A stretch of 64,000 nt of DNA, taken from positions 47,012 through 111,011 of the forward strand of contig JADZCJ010000109.1 in the NCBI GenBank assembly GCA_020851635.1, given 5' to 3'. The notes under the pieces were generated by a model. It was not told the DNA's origin and ran no database searches. It saw only the letters and a list, made by a program, of their open reading frames with translations. Source of the stretch: Anaerolineae bacterium (lineage in GTDB: Bacteria > Chloroflexota > Anaerolineae > UBA4142 > SHND01). Made by a program: the position numbers and the translations under genes. Below, in pieces: positions 54,683 to 63,099 of the stretch (position 1 is the first letter of the stretch; each line of letters begins with the position of its first letter).

Positions 54683-57529
54683 ATGGCTCGCGTTTATGTC
54701 GCGCTTGATTTGGAATTTACGGGTCTCAATCCCGAGCACGATGCAATCCTTGAAGTTGGCGCAGTAAAATTCAGAGGGGATGAGGTCCTCGACACCTGGG
54801 GTTGTTTGATCAATCCCGGACGAAACCTCTCGCCAAAAGTAGAACGGCTCACGGGCATCACGCGCGCTGACATCGAGCGCGCGCCTTTGTTTTCTTCACT
54901 CATTCCTTCGCTCGGACGTTTTGTCGGCGAAAACCCCATCGTCGGACATACCGTCTGGCTCGACATGCAGTTTCTTCAGCGCGGCGGCATGCGGCTCGCC
55001 AACGCCACGCTGGATACTTTTGAGCTGGCATCCATTCTGATTCCCTACGCCGCGCGCTATTCGCTCGCTCAACTCGCCCGCGAATTGAAAATCGAGTACG
55101 AGACCAAACATCGCGCGCTGGAGGATGCCAAAGCCACCCACGCGCTCTTTATCGCGCTGCTCGACCGCGCCGCGCAGCTCAATCCCAAAACGATCCAGGA
55201 AATCGCCCGCATTTCAGCCAAGAGCGACTGGTCACTGCGCTTTGTATGGCAGGATATTCAGCGCGATGCCGCGCGCCACGCATTCACGGGCGGTTCGATC
55301 GGGGCACAACTCAAAGCCAAAGGTCTGGCGAACGACGATGAACAGTTCGGCGTGCTCTTTACGCGGAACAAGGACTCGCGCCCGCTCAAAGCCAAAGCGA
55401 CCAAGACGATGCTCGACTCTGACGCGCTGGAAGCGATGATCTCGCCCGATGGGTTGTTTGAAAAAGACTTTCCGGGTTTCGAATACCGCGCCGAACAAGT
55501 GGAAATGATGCGCGCGGTGACGACGGCGTTCAACGACAGCGGCGTTTTGCTTGTCGAAGCGGGAACAGGCACGGGCAAATCGCTTGCCTATCTGCTCCCC
55601 GCGATTTCGTGGGCGGCGCAAAACAACGACCGCGTCATTATTTCGACCAACACGATCAACCTGCAGGACCAGTTGTGGAACAAAGACATTCCCGCGATCC
55701 AACAAGTCCTGCCGCTTCAGTTTACGACAACCCTGCTCAAGGGACGCAGCAACTATCTGTGTCTGCGCCGTTTCGACGCGCTCCGCCGACAGGAATCGCA
55801 CACGCCCGAAGAAATTCGCGTACTCGCCAAGATTCTCGCCTGGCTCCCCTCGACCACAACGGGCGACATGGCGGAACTGACTTTTACGCCGCCCGAACTA
55901 AAGGTCTGGGCGCGGCTTGCCAGCGACCCCGAACACTGCACAGTGGAACGCTGCGCCAATCGTCCCGACAAGTGTTTTTTCTGGCGCGCCCGCGAAAAAG
56001 CCGAAAGCGCGCACCTCGTCATTGTCAATCATGCGCTCTTGCTCACGGATATGGCGCTGGAAAATCGGATTCTGCCCGAGTTTCAATATCTCATCGTGGA
56101 CGAGGCGCACCACCTGGAAGCGCGCGCCACGGATGCCCTCGCCTTTGAGGCATCGCGTTCCTCGCTGGATGCGCTCTTGCGACAGATTTCCGGCGACCGC
56201 ACGGGGCTGACCGCGAATTTGGGTGCGACGATGCGGCACTCGAAGAAGGTTTCCAGCACACGCGATTTACAGCAATCGCTTGACCAGATTGAGCGTGACG
56301 CCCAAAATGCGGGACGCTCGGCATATGCGCTGTTTGACGCGTTGGAACGGTTTTTATCGGGTCAGCAGGACGGCGGCGAGAGCGAGGGGAGCAGCGACAA
56401 GCAATTCCGCATCACCCCTTCGCGTCGAATGCAGCCGGGTTGGAGCGGCATCGAGATCGAATGGGAAAATCTGGCAACCGGTTTTCTCACCCTCACCGAG
56501 GGTTTAGAGAAACTTTATCGCGCGTGGCAGGAACTGGAGAATGCCGACCTGGTGGGGTATGCGGACCTTTTACAGGATATTCTCTCGGCACAGCGGCGCG
56601 TGCGCGAAACGCATCTCGCGCTCGAACGCGTTCTGATCAAGCCCGCGTCAACGGATATCTATTGGGCGGGTGTGAATCGGCAGACCGGCGACATTGGCGT
56701 CCATGCCGCGCCCCTGCACGTGGGCGACATGCTGCACAAGAACTTGTTTGCGACGCGCGAGACGGTGATTCTCACCTCAGCCACCATGAGCATTGGCGGG
56801 TCATTCAACTTTATCGAGAACCGGCTCGGCATCGGCGAATGGGCAGACCATTTGATGGTCGGCTCGCCCTTTGATTACGAGCAAGCTGCGCTCGTCTATG
56901 TGCCCAACGATGTGCCCGAACCGGGACAGCAGGGCTATCAAAAAGCGGTCGAGACAGGGCTGGGCGACTTGCTGCGCGCCACGCGCGGGCGCGCGCTCGT
57001 ACTCTTTACTTCGCACTCGCAGCTCCAGTCCACCTATCGCGCCCTCGCTCGCCCGCTCGAACAGGACGATGTGCTGCTGCTGGCGCAGGGGCTGGATGGC
57101 TCGCGGCGACAGGTGCTGGACACCTTCCGCACGCAGGACCGCATGGCGTTGTTTGGGACAAAATCGTTCTGGGAAGGGATTGATGTGGTGGGCGAGGCAT
57201 TGTCGTGTCTCGCGATCACGCGACTCCCGTTCAACGTCCCGACCGACCCGATTTTTGCCGCGCGCAGTGAGACGTTTGATGACCCGTTTGGACAATACGC
57301 CGTCCCCGAAGCGGTCTTGCGTTTCCGACAGGGCTTTGGGCGTCTCATCCGCAGCAAGACCGACCGCGGCGTGGTCGTCATTCTGGACAAGCGCGTGCTG
57401 ACGAAAAATTACGGCAGGTTGTTTCTGGACTCGCTGCCCAAATGCACCAAGCAGCAGGGGCCGATGAAAGAATTGGCAAAGAGAGCGGCGGCGTGGATAG
57501 ATGATAGAATGCCACAGTCCGAAGCATGA
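54683..57529 (+). CDS. dinG: DnaQ-exonuclease / DinG-family helicase
   Basis: The product has 948 residues. Residues 1-165 are a DnaQ-like 3'-5' exonuclease (ALDLEFTGLNPEHDAILEVG, IVGHTVWLDMQFL, HRALEDAKATHALF). Residues 245-948 are an XPD/DinG superfamily 2 helicase: Walker A EAGTGTGKSLAYLLP, Fe-S cysteines in SNYLCLRR, HCTVERCANRPDKCFF, DEAH box LIVDEAHHLEA, and motif VI GFGRLIRSKTDRG. The domain order is that of Gram-positive DinG. It unwinds DNA in repair or replication. The ATG at 54683 is the first in frame. Confidence 0.93.
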   Translation: MARVYVALDLEFTGLNPEHDAILEVGAVKFRGDEVLDTWGCLINPGRNLSPKVERLTGITRADIERAPLFSSLIPSLGRFVGENPIVGHTVWLDMQFLQRGGMRLANATLDTFELASILIPYAARYSLAQLARELKIEYETKHRALEDAKATHALFIALLDRAAQLNPKTIQEIARISAKSDWSLRFVWQDIQRDAARHAFTGGSIGAQLKAKGLANDDEQFGVLFTRNKDSRPLKAKATKTMLDSDALEAMISPDGLFEKDFPGFEYRAEQVEMMRAVTTAFNDSGVLLVEAGTGTGKSLAYLLPAISWAAQNNDRVIISTNTINLQDQLWNKDIPAIQQVLPLQFTTTLLKGRSNYLCLRRFDALRRQESHTPEEIRVLAKILAWLPSTTTGDMAELTFTPPELKVWARLASDPEHCTVERCANRPDKCFFWRAREKAESAHLVIVNHALLLTDMALENRILPEFQYLIVDEAHHLEARATDALAFEASRSSLDALLRQISGDRTGLTANLGATMRHSKKVSSTRDLQQSLDQIERDAQNAGRSAYALFDALERFLSGQQDGGESEGSSDKQFRITPSRRMQPGWSGIEIEWENLATGFLTLTEGLEKLYRAWQELENADLVGYADLLQDILSAQRRVRETHLALERVLIKPASTDIYWAGVNRQTGDIGVHAAPLHVGDMLHKNLFATRETVILTSATMSIGGSFNFIENRLGIGEWADHLMVGSPFDYEQAALVYVPNDVPEPGQQGYQKAVETGLGDLLRATRGRALVLFTSHSQLQSTYRALARPLEQDDVLLLAQGLDGSRRQVLDTFRTQDRMALFGTKSFWEGIDVVGEALSCLAITRLPFNVPTDPIFAARSETFDDPFGQYAVPEAVLRFRQGFGRLIRSKTDRGVVVILDKRVLTKNYGRLFLDSLPKCTKQQGPMKELAKRAAAWIDDRMPQSEA

Positions 57530-57536
57530 GGTGGGT

Positions 57537-57836
57537 ATGAAACGTATCAGTTCACTCGCACTCGCCAAACGAAAACGCAAAAAAATTCTCGCTATTGCCA
57601 AAAAGCACGGCGCATCCAATGTCCGCATATTCGGTTCCACCGTGCGCGAGAGTGACCGCGCCAACAGCGATATTGATTTGCTCGTGAAACTGACAGGCAA
57701 ACCGGGACCATGGTTTCCGGCGGGAATGAGCAACGAATTGGCTAACCTGTTGGGGCGACATGTGGATATCGTGACCGAGCGCGGCTTGCGACCCGAGCTG
57801 CGGAATTATGTTTTGAAAGAGGCAGTTCCGCTGTAA
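57537..57836 (+). CDS. MntA-like minimal nucleotidyltransferase (antitoxin type)
   Basis: The product has 99 residues from the ATG at 57537. The nucleotidyltransferase signature VRIFGSTVRESDRANSDIDLLVKL holds the GS and DxD residues. This is the MntA type that adds AMP to HepT toxins. It begins a few bases after dinG. The expected hepT partner follows but is truncated (57833-57920), so the antitoxin may be an orphan. Confidence 0.85.
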   Translation: MKRISSLALAKRKRKKILAIAKKHGASNVRIFGSTVRESDRANSDIDLLVKLTGKPGPWFPAGMSNELANLLGRHVDIVTERGLRPELRNYVLKEAVPL

Positions 57837-57920
57837 AAGACGACCGATCATATCTGAATCATATTCTTGAATGCATCGAAAGAATCATCAAGCACCGCCG
57901 CGTTCAGACAAATCGCATTT
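57833..57920 (+). pseudogene. Truncated HepT-like remnant
   Basis: In a frame overlapping the mntA-like stop, DDRSYLNHILECIERII matches the usual beginning of HepT HEPN toxins (D..YL.HIL.AIE.I). After about 25 codons the similarity stops and the sequence enters the efp promoter. No start codon is seen. The RNase active-site part is missing. Confidence 0.65.
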
Positions 57921-57923
57921 CTC

Positions 57924-57952
57924 TTGCCAATTTACCCTCCCCGCGCTATAAT
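57924..57952 (+). promoter_or_regulatory. Promoter of efp
   Basis: TTGCCA and TATAAT are separated by 17 nt. The predicted leader to the efp ATG at 58002 is about 43 nt, with GAGG 7 nt before the start. Confidence 0.75.
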
Positions 57953-58001
57953 CATCGCTTGCATAAAATTTGCAATATTCCATGATGTACGAGGTTTTTT
58001 C

Positions 58002-58562
58002 ATGATCGGCGTTCAAGACTTGCGCAAAGGCACCACTTTTCTCGACGACGACGGCAATTTGTTTGTCGTCCTTGATTTTGCACACAACAAACAGGGCCGC
58101 GGTAACGCGACCATCAACATCAAGGCGCGTAATCTACGCACCGGCGCAAACGTGCAAAAGAGCTACCAGTCCGGCGGACGCGTAAAGGATGTGCGGCTCG
58201 AAACCAAAAAAGTGCAGTATCTTTACAAAGACGGCGACAATTACGTGTTCATGGACCAAGAGACCTACGAACAGCCCGCCCTTGCCGAGGATGTTTTGAG
58301 CGAGCACGCCCAGTGGCTCAAAGAAGGCACCAGCGTCGAACTCTTGGTGTATCAAGATGAGCCGCTCGATGTGCAGCTGCCCACGACGGTGGACCTGGTC
58401 GTCACCGAGACGGCGCCCTCGTTCAAGGGCAATACGGCGTCCGGCGGTGGCAAACCCGCTACGCTGGAAACCGGCGCGGTCGTTCAGGTGCCCTTTTTCG
58501 TCAATGTGGGTGATACAGTCCGGGTCAACACCGAAAGCGGCGAATACCTCACCCGCGTCTAG
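58002..58562 (+). CDS. efp: Translation elongation factor P
   Basis: The product has 186 residues, the normal length, with the KOW-like N-domain (MIGVQDLRKGTTF), the OB domains and a C-terminus with GDTVRVNTESGEYLTRV. EF-P helps the ribosome through polyproline stretches. The tip of loop I reads NKQGRGNA, with Arg33 where many bacteria have the modified Lys. Arg at this site is rhamnosylated by EarP in some proteobacteria; whether it is modified here is unknown. The ATG at 58002 has its own promoter. Confidence 0.95.
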   Translation: MIGVQDLRKGTTFLDDDGNLFVVLDFAHNKQGRGNATINIKARNLRTGANVQKSYQSGGRVKDVRLETKKVQYLYKDGDNYVFMDQETYEQPALAEDVLSEHAQWLKEGTSVELLVYQDEPLDVQLPTTVDLVVTETAPSFKGNTASGGGKPATLETGAVVQVPFFVNVGDTVRVNTESGEYLTRV

Positions 58563-58583
58563 GTCTATTTGTCCGACCGTGTT

Positions 58584-58626
58584 GCAGGGGCGGGGTAGAG
58601 GGCGAGCTTGCCGAAACCCGCCCCTT
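58584..58626. repeat. GGGGCGGGG palindromic repeat, copy 4 (split)
   Basis: CAGGGGCGGGG and ACCCGCCCCTT form the arms, with a longer, roughly 20-nt centre than in the other copies. It lies just after efp. Confidence 0.6.
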
Positions 58627-58636
58627 GTCCTTTTCT

Positions 58637-58822
58637 ATTCCGTGTAGCTTATTGACTAACACATGGAAACGCGAATTTCGCCAAACTGCGGCTTGGCACG
58701 AATCATTGTTACGCTTTGCGTAACGACGAATAAAGATCAAAATTAGCAAGTTCGCGCAGATTCGCGTTTTCCTCCGAGTTGTCAAGACAGAGTTTGTCAG
58801 CTCATTTAAGCTAGTTGAAATA
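58637..58822. repeat. Dispersed 190-bp intergenic repeat, copy B
   Basis: The second full copy of the element at 25691-25880, same orientation, with only scattered differences. It contains the internal palindrome TTACGCTTTGCGTAA. It stands between efp and xseA. Confidence 0.85.
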
Positions 58823-58832
58823 GTCATTCAAA

Positions 58833-58876
58833 TCTCGCAGGTCTGTTCGCCTAACTACGGCTTGGCGACCTGCGAG
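58833..58876 (+). promoter_or_regulatory. Hairpin in the xseA leader
   Basis: CTCGCAGGTC pairs with GACCTGCGAG around a 24-nt loop. The 3' arm contains the GAGG closest to the xseA ATG at 58889, so folding would hide the ribosome site. It may instead be another palindromic repeat. Confidence 0.45.
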
Positions 58877-58888
58877 GTTTTGCCCGAA

Positions 58889-60091
58889 ATGCAGTTCTCT
58901 TTGTTTGCTTCCGAACCCTTGCGCGTCAGCGAACTCACCACGCATCTGCGGCGCGTGGTCGAGGCAGACGAGCTGCTCGCGGATGTGTGGGTACAGGGGG
59001 AAATCTCGAACGCGAGCCGTTACGCGTCGGGGCATTTTTATTTTTCCCTCAAGGACGAGAGCGCGTCCATGCGCTGTGTCATGTGGAAGGGACAGGTGGC
59101 GCGGCTCGCGCGTTTGCCGCAGCAGGGCGAACAAGTAAACGCACACGGGCATGTGTCGGTCTATGATGTACGCGGCGAGGTCCAGCTCTATGTGGATCGG
59201 ATGGAAATGCTCGGCGCGGGCGCGTTGTGGCAGGAATTTGAGCGGCTCAAAACCACACTGGCGAAAGAAGGGTTGTTTGACGAGGGACGTAAACGTCCGC
59301 TGCCGCGTTTTCCGCGCAAAATCGGCATCGTCACTTCGCGTTCGGGCGCAGTGATTCAGGATATTCGCCACATCCTCGAGCGCCGTTATCCCCTGCCCGA
59401 GGTCTTGTTAGCCAATACCGCCGTGCAGGGGGCAGATGCGCCGCCGCAAATCGTCGCCGCGCTCGCGGCGATACAACAAGTTCCCGGTCTGGATGTGATC
59501 ATTGTTGCGCGCGGCGGCGGCTCGATGGAAGATTTGTGGGCGTTCAACGACGAACGCGTCGCCCGCGCGATTCGCGCGTGTTCCGTCCCCGTCGTTTGCG
59601 GTGTCGGACACGAGACCGATTTCACGATTGCGGATTTTTGCGCAGACCTGCGCGCGCCGACACCCACGGCAGCAGCACAATTCTGCACGCCCGACCAGAA
59701 CGAACTGCGCGCCAATATGCTGCTTTTTCAACAACGTTTGCAGCGGACGATGAGCGAAAACGTGACGGATGCGCGGCGGCGATTGATTCAAGACGTGAAC
59801 GCCCTGCACCGCGCCTCACCACAGTCACAGATCGAACAGCGGCGTCAGCGGCTCGACGACCTTGTGCGCGAGGCGACGCGTCATCTCACTCGCCGTCTCG
59901 AGACCGAGCGCGCCCAGCTCGCCAGCGCGACGCGTCACCTCAATGCGTTGAACCCGCTCGCAACGCTCGAACGCGGCTATGCGATTGTGCGAAAAAAGGA
60001 TGTGGTTGTCACGCAAGCGTCACAGGTCACGCGACAAGATGTGATCGAAATTCATGTCCGCGATGGCGAATTTACCGCCCGCGTCGAGTAG
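58889..60091 (+). CDS. xseA: Exodeoxyribonuclease VII large subunit
   Basis: The product has 400 residues. It has the N-terminal OB fold (PLRVSELTTHLRRVVEADELLADVWVQGEISNASRYASGHFYFSLKDESA) and catalytic region with IGIVTSRSGAVIQDI, IIVARGGGSMEDLWAFNDE, GVGHETDFTIADF and APTPTAAAQ. The C-terminus is a long coiled coil ending LERGYAIVRK. With XseB it degrades single-stranded DNA. It starts at ATG 58889; a TTG at 58862 is less likely. Confidence 0.95.
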   Translation: MQFSLFASEPLRVSELTTHLRRVVEADELLADVWVQGEISNASRYASGHFYFSLKDESASMRCVMWKGQVARLARLPQQGEQVNAHGHVSVYDVRGEVQLYVDRMEMLGAGALWQEFERLKTTLAKEGLFDEGRKRPLPRFPRKIGIVTSRSGAVIQDIRHILERRYPLPEVLLANTAVQGADAPPQIVAALAAIQQVPGLDVIIVARGGGSMEDLWAFNDERVARAIRACSVPVVCGVGHETDFTIADFCADLRAPTPTAAAQFCTPDQNELRANMLLFQQRLQRTMSENVTDARRRLIQDVNALHRASPQSQIEQRRQRLDDLVREATRHLTRRLETERAQLASATRHLNALNPLATLERGYAIVRKKDVVVTQASQVTRQDVIEIHVRDGEFTARVE

Positions 60092-60133
60092 CCACATTCC
60101 CCAATCCCCAATCTATTCTCTGATCTCGAAACC

Positions 60134-60388
60134 ATGCCAAAGAAATCCCAAGATCCGTCCTTTGAAGACCTCTATAACGAACTCGAAGCAACCATCGAGA
60201 AATTGGAAGCGGGCAATCTCGCGCTGGACGACGCGCTCGCGCTCTACCAACGGGGCATGGAGCTTGCGGGTCAGTGCGGGACGCTGTTGGACCGGGCAGA
60301 GCTCAAGATTCAAGAGCTGGCGCCAAATGCAAGAGATTTGGAGCAGGACGAGCCGGATTTGGATTTTGACGATGACGACGACGAGTAA
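60134..60388 (+). CDS. xseB: Exodeoxyribonuclease VII small subunit
   Basis: The product has 84 residues with the XseB pattern SFEDLYNELEATIEKLEAGNLALDDALALYQRGMELAGQC, followed by an Asp/Glu-rich tail. It packs along the XseA coiled coil and is required for activity. It lies 42 nt after xseA. Confidence 0.93.
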   Translation: MPKKSQDPSFEDLYNELEATIEKLEAGNLALDDALALYQRGMELAGQCGTLLDRAELKIQELAPNARDLEQDEPDLDFDDDDDE

Positions 60389-60409
60389 AAGCTGCGGCTC
60401 GAACAAACA

Positions 60410-60850
60410 ATGAATGAGTTGTTGGGCAATCGTGTATTGCAGGCATCGGTCATTGCCTGGGCATCAGCGCAGATTCTGAAATTCATCATTGATCTGCTCT
60501 GGCGGCGCAAACTCAATTTCCGCGCCCTGACGACGATGGGCGGGATGCCTTCTTCTCACTCTGCGGCGGTCAGTTCGTTGGCAACCGGCGTGGCAATCGT
60601 TGACGGCATGGGCTCGACCATCTTTGCCGTGGCGCTCTGGTTCGCCGCCGTCACCATGTATGATGCCGCAGGCATCCGGCGCGCGGCGATGATCCAGGCG
60701 AAAATTCTGAACCAAATGATTCAGGAATTGTTTGAAGGTCATCCCATCTCGGACACGAAACTGCGCGAGCTGTTGGGTCACACCCCCGTCGAAGTGATTG
60801 TAGGGATGCTGCTGGGCATCGTGGTCGCGTATTGGTGGATGATGCGTTGA
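60410..60850 (+). CDS. Divergent PAP2 family membrane protein (YuiD type)
   Basis: The product has 146 residues with four hydrophobic segments. The MGGMPSSHSAAVSSLATGVAI and MYDAAGIRRAAMIQAKILNQMI motifs are those of the YuiD/DUF212 'divergent PAP2' family, and GHTPVEVIVGMLLGIVVAYWW closes it. The SSH motif is related to lipid phosphate phosphatases, though activity is unproven. It follows xseB by 21 nt and may be cotranscribed. Confidence 0.9.
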   Translation: MNELLGNRVLQASVIAWASAQILKFIIDLLWRRKLNFRALTTMGGMPSSHSAAVSSLATGVAIVDGMGSTIFAVALWFAAVTMYDAAGIRRAAMIQAKILNQMIQELFEGHPISDTKLRELLGHTPVEVIVGMLLGIVVAYWWMMR

Positions 60851-60885
60851 ATCCGAATCGGATGCCCCGGCGCTCGACAGGGATA

Positions 60886-60935
60886 GAAACACGAATCTGC
60901 GCGAATGACCGCGAACGATTCAAATTCGCGTTTTC
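60886..60935. repeat. Short relative of the AAACGCGAAT dispersed repeat
   Basis: GAAACACGAATCTGCGCGAAT at the left and AAATTCGCGTTTTC at the right are inverted ends as in 37180-37249. It lies upstream of ridA. Confidence 0.65.
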
Positions 60936-60988
60936 ATGCCCTGACATGGGCGGTTCGCGGAACAGCAAACCAAGAGGAGTTTTGCAAG

Positions 60989-61369
60989 ATGTCAAACCAG
61001 GTCGTTCACACCCCCAATGCGCCAAAGCCCGCCGGTCCGTATAGCCAGGCGCGGATTGCAGGCAACACGATTTATGTTGCGGGACAGGGACCGATTGACC
61101 CAAAGACAGGCAAGGTGGTAATCGGCACGATCCAAGAGCAGACGACGCTCACGTTCGAGAACATCAAAGCGATTCTCGAAGCGGGCGGATTTCGCATGAG
61201 CGATGTCGTCAAGGTCACAGCATATTTGACGGACCTCGCAGATTTTGGAGAATATAACGAAATCTATAAAAAATACTTCACCGAACCCTACCCTGCCCGC
61301 GCGACCGTGGGCTGCCAGCTGCCGATGCACACCTTTATCGAAGTGGATTGCATCGCCGTGCGAGACTGA
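60989..61369 (+). CDS. ridA: RidA family enamine/imine deaminase
   Basis: The product has 126 residues: NAPKPAGPYSQARIAGNTIYVAGQGPIDPKTGK, TTLTFENIKAILEAGGFRMSDVVKVTAYLTDL and the catalytic Arg region PARATVGCQLPMHTFIEVDCIAV. RidA hydrolyses reactive 2-aminoacrylate and related imines. The ATG at 60989 has AAGAGGAG about 10 nt upstream. It precedes an FAH-family gene by 2 nt. Confidence 0.94.
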   Translation: MSNQVVHTPNAPKPAGPYSQARIAGNTIYVAGQGPIDPKTGKVVIGTIQEQTTLTFENIKAILEAGGFRMSDVVKVTAYLTDLADFGEYNEIYKKYFTEPYPARATVGCQLPMHTFIEVDCIAVRD

Positions 61370-61371
61370 TT

Positions 61372-62271
61372 ATGAAAATCATTACCTTTCGCGCCCACGG
61401 GCGCACACGCTGGGGCGCGTTCACAAATAATCACGCGGTGGACTTGAACGCCGCGCATGCCGACCGCGGGCTTGACATGTTTCTCGCGCCCACCGTCCTT
61501 GATTTCTTGCGCGCGGGACCAACCACCTGGAATGCCGCGCGGGACACGCTGGAATGGCTCGGCAACAAACGTTTACACGAAGTGACGTTCGATTTCGACG
61601 ATATTGAACTGCTCGCGCCGATTCCGCGCCCGGGCAAGGTCGTGTGCATCGGGCTGAACTATATGGATCACGCGCGCGAGACCGGCGCCGCGATTCCGAC
61701 AAAACCGATCATGTTTGCCAAGTTCCCCTCGTCGGTCATCGGACCGTATGACACGATTCACGTCATACCCGATGTGACAACGCGCGTGGATTACGAGGCA
61801 GAACTGGGGGTCGTCATTGGAAAACCCGCCTCACGCGTGTCGGTGGAGGATGCGCCGGGCTATATCTTTGGCTATACCGTCGTCAACGACGTGAGCGCGC
61901 GCGACATTCAGAAAGGCAAAGAATACGGCAATCAATGGGTGCGCGGCAAGTCGTTCGACACGTTTTGCCCGATGGGACCGTCCATCACGACGGCGGATGA
62001 AGTGGCAAACGCGCAGGACCTCCCCGTACGGGCGATTTTGAACGGCAGGGTTTTGCAGGACGGCAACACTCGCGATATGATTTTCAGCATCCCTGCGTTA
62101 GTATCTTATATCTCACAGGGCATTACGCTCGAACCGGGAGATGTCATTGCGACGGGCACTCCGAACGGGGTTGGCGATGCCCGCAACCCGCCAATCTATT
62201 TGAAAAAGGGTGATGTCATCGAAATCGAGGTGGGCAACCTCGGCAAACTTGAAAATCCGGTGCAAGATTAA
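61372..62271 (+). CDS. Fumarylacetoacetate hydrolase family protein
   Basis: The product has 299 residues. The FAH fold is clear: GKVVCIGLNYMDHARETGAAIPTKPIMFAKFPSSVIGP, the metal ligands in DYEAELGVVIGK, GYTVVNDVSARDIQ and ITLEPGDVIATGTPNGVG. Members hydrolyse or decarboxylate acylpyruvates, 2-hydroxyhepta-dienedioates or similar. The specific substrate is unknown. It starts 2 nt after ridA, so the two are coupled. Confidence 0.92.
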   Translation: MKIITFRAHGRTRWGAFTNNHAVDLNAAHADRGLDMFLAPTVLDFLRAGPTTWNAARDTLEWLGNKRLHEVTFDFDDIELLAPIPRPGKVVCIGLNYMDHARETGAAIPTKPIMFAKFPSSVIGPYDTIHVIPDVTTRVDYEAELGVVIGKPASRVSVEDAPGYIFGYTVVNDVSARDIQKGKEYGNQWVRGKSFDTFCPMGPSITTADEVANAQDLPVRAILNGRVLQDGNTRDMIFSIPALVSYISQGITLEPGDVIATGTPNGVGDARNPPIYLKKGDVIEIEVGNLGKLENPVQD

Positions 62272-62288
62272 AAGAGGAAAGATACAAT

Positions 62289-63041
62289 ATGGCAAACGAT
62301 ACGAGACCGGTAATCGGCATTCCGGCGCGCTCGGTGGTGGATTCGAGCAACGGCTTTCGCTATTCGGGGAGTCCCCTGACCTACTCGAATGCAATCGAGC
62401 GCGCCGGGGGTGCGCCGATTCTCATCCCGCTGCATCTCTCGGAAGAGACGCTGAGCGCGATTTATTCGCGCATTGATGCCCTGCTGCTCGCGGGCGGTGT
62501 GGATGTGCATCCGAAAGAATTTGGCGAAGAGATCGAAGCTTTTTGCGGCGAAATTGACACGGCGCGCGACGAGACCGAATTGCGCGTCACACGCTGGGCG
62601 CTCGCCGACGGGCATCCGATTCTCGGGATCTGTCGCGGTATTCAGATGTTGAACGTCGCCGCCGGGGGCAGTCTCTATCAGGATATTCCCGCGCAAATCA
62701 AGACCACGCAGAACCATTCGTATCGTTCCGGCGACCCCTACAACCTGCGCGCGCATCCCGTCGAAATTGACCCCGCGTCGCGCGTCGCCAAATGGCTCGG
62801 CACGCCCGAGATCGAGGTCAATTCGCTCCATCATCAATCCGTCAAAAAGGTCGCGCCGGGACTGCGTGTGATCGCCCGTTCGCCCGACGGCGTGATCGAA
62901 GCGGTTGAATCCGAAGATGACCGTTTTCTGATCGGCGTGCAGTGGCATCCCGAGCTGATGGACGATGACGAGCGATTTGGCAAACTCTTTGAAGCGTTTG
63001 TCGCGAGCGCGCGCGAATATCGTGCCCGACGCAAACCATAA
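62289..63041 (+). CDS. Gamma-glutamyl-gamma-aminobutyrate hydrolase family protein (peptidase C26)
   Basis: The product has 250 residues of the class I glutamine amidotransferase-like PuuD family: GVDVHPKEFGEE, the nucleophile in PILGICRGIQMLNVAAGG, NSLHHQSVKKVAPGL and the catalytic His/Glu in GVQWHPELM. It probably hydrolyses gamma-glutamyl amides. It begins 17 nt after the FAH-family gene. Confidence 0.92.
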   Translation: MANDTRPVIGIPARSVVDSSNGFRYSGSPLTYSNAIERAGGAPILIPLHLSEETLSAIYSRIDALLLAGGVDVHPKEFGEEIEAFCGEIDTARDETELRVTRWALADGHPILGICRGIQMLNVAAGGSLYQDIPAQIKTTQNHSYRSGDPYNLRAHPVEIDPASRVAKWLGTPEIEVNSLHHQSVKKVAPGLRVIARSPDGVIEAVESEDDRFLIGVQWHPELMDDDERFGKLFEAFVASAREYRARRKP

Positions 63042-63099
63042 AAGTCCGCATCATTCCCCCACGCCTCTCGGATACGCAACGGCAGGCGAGAGTGGGGGG

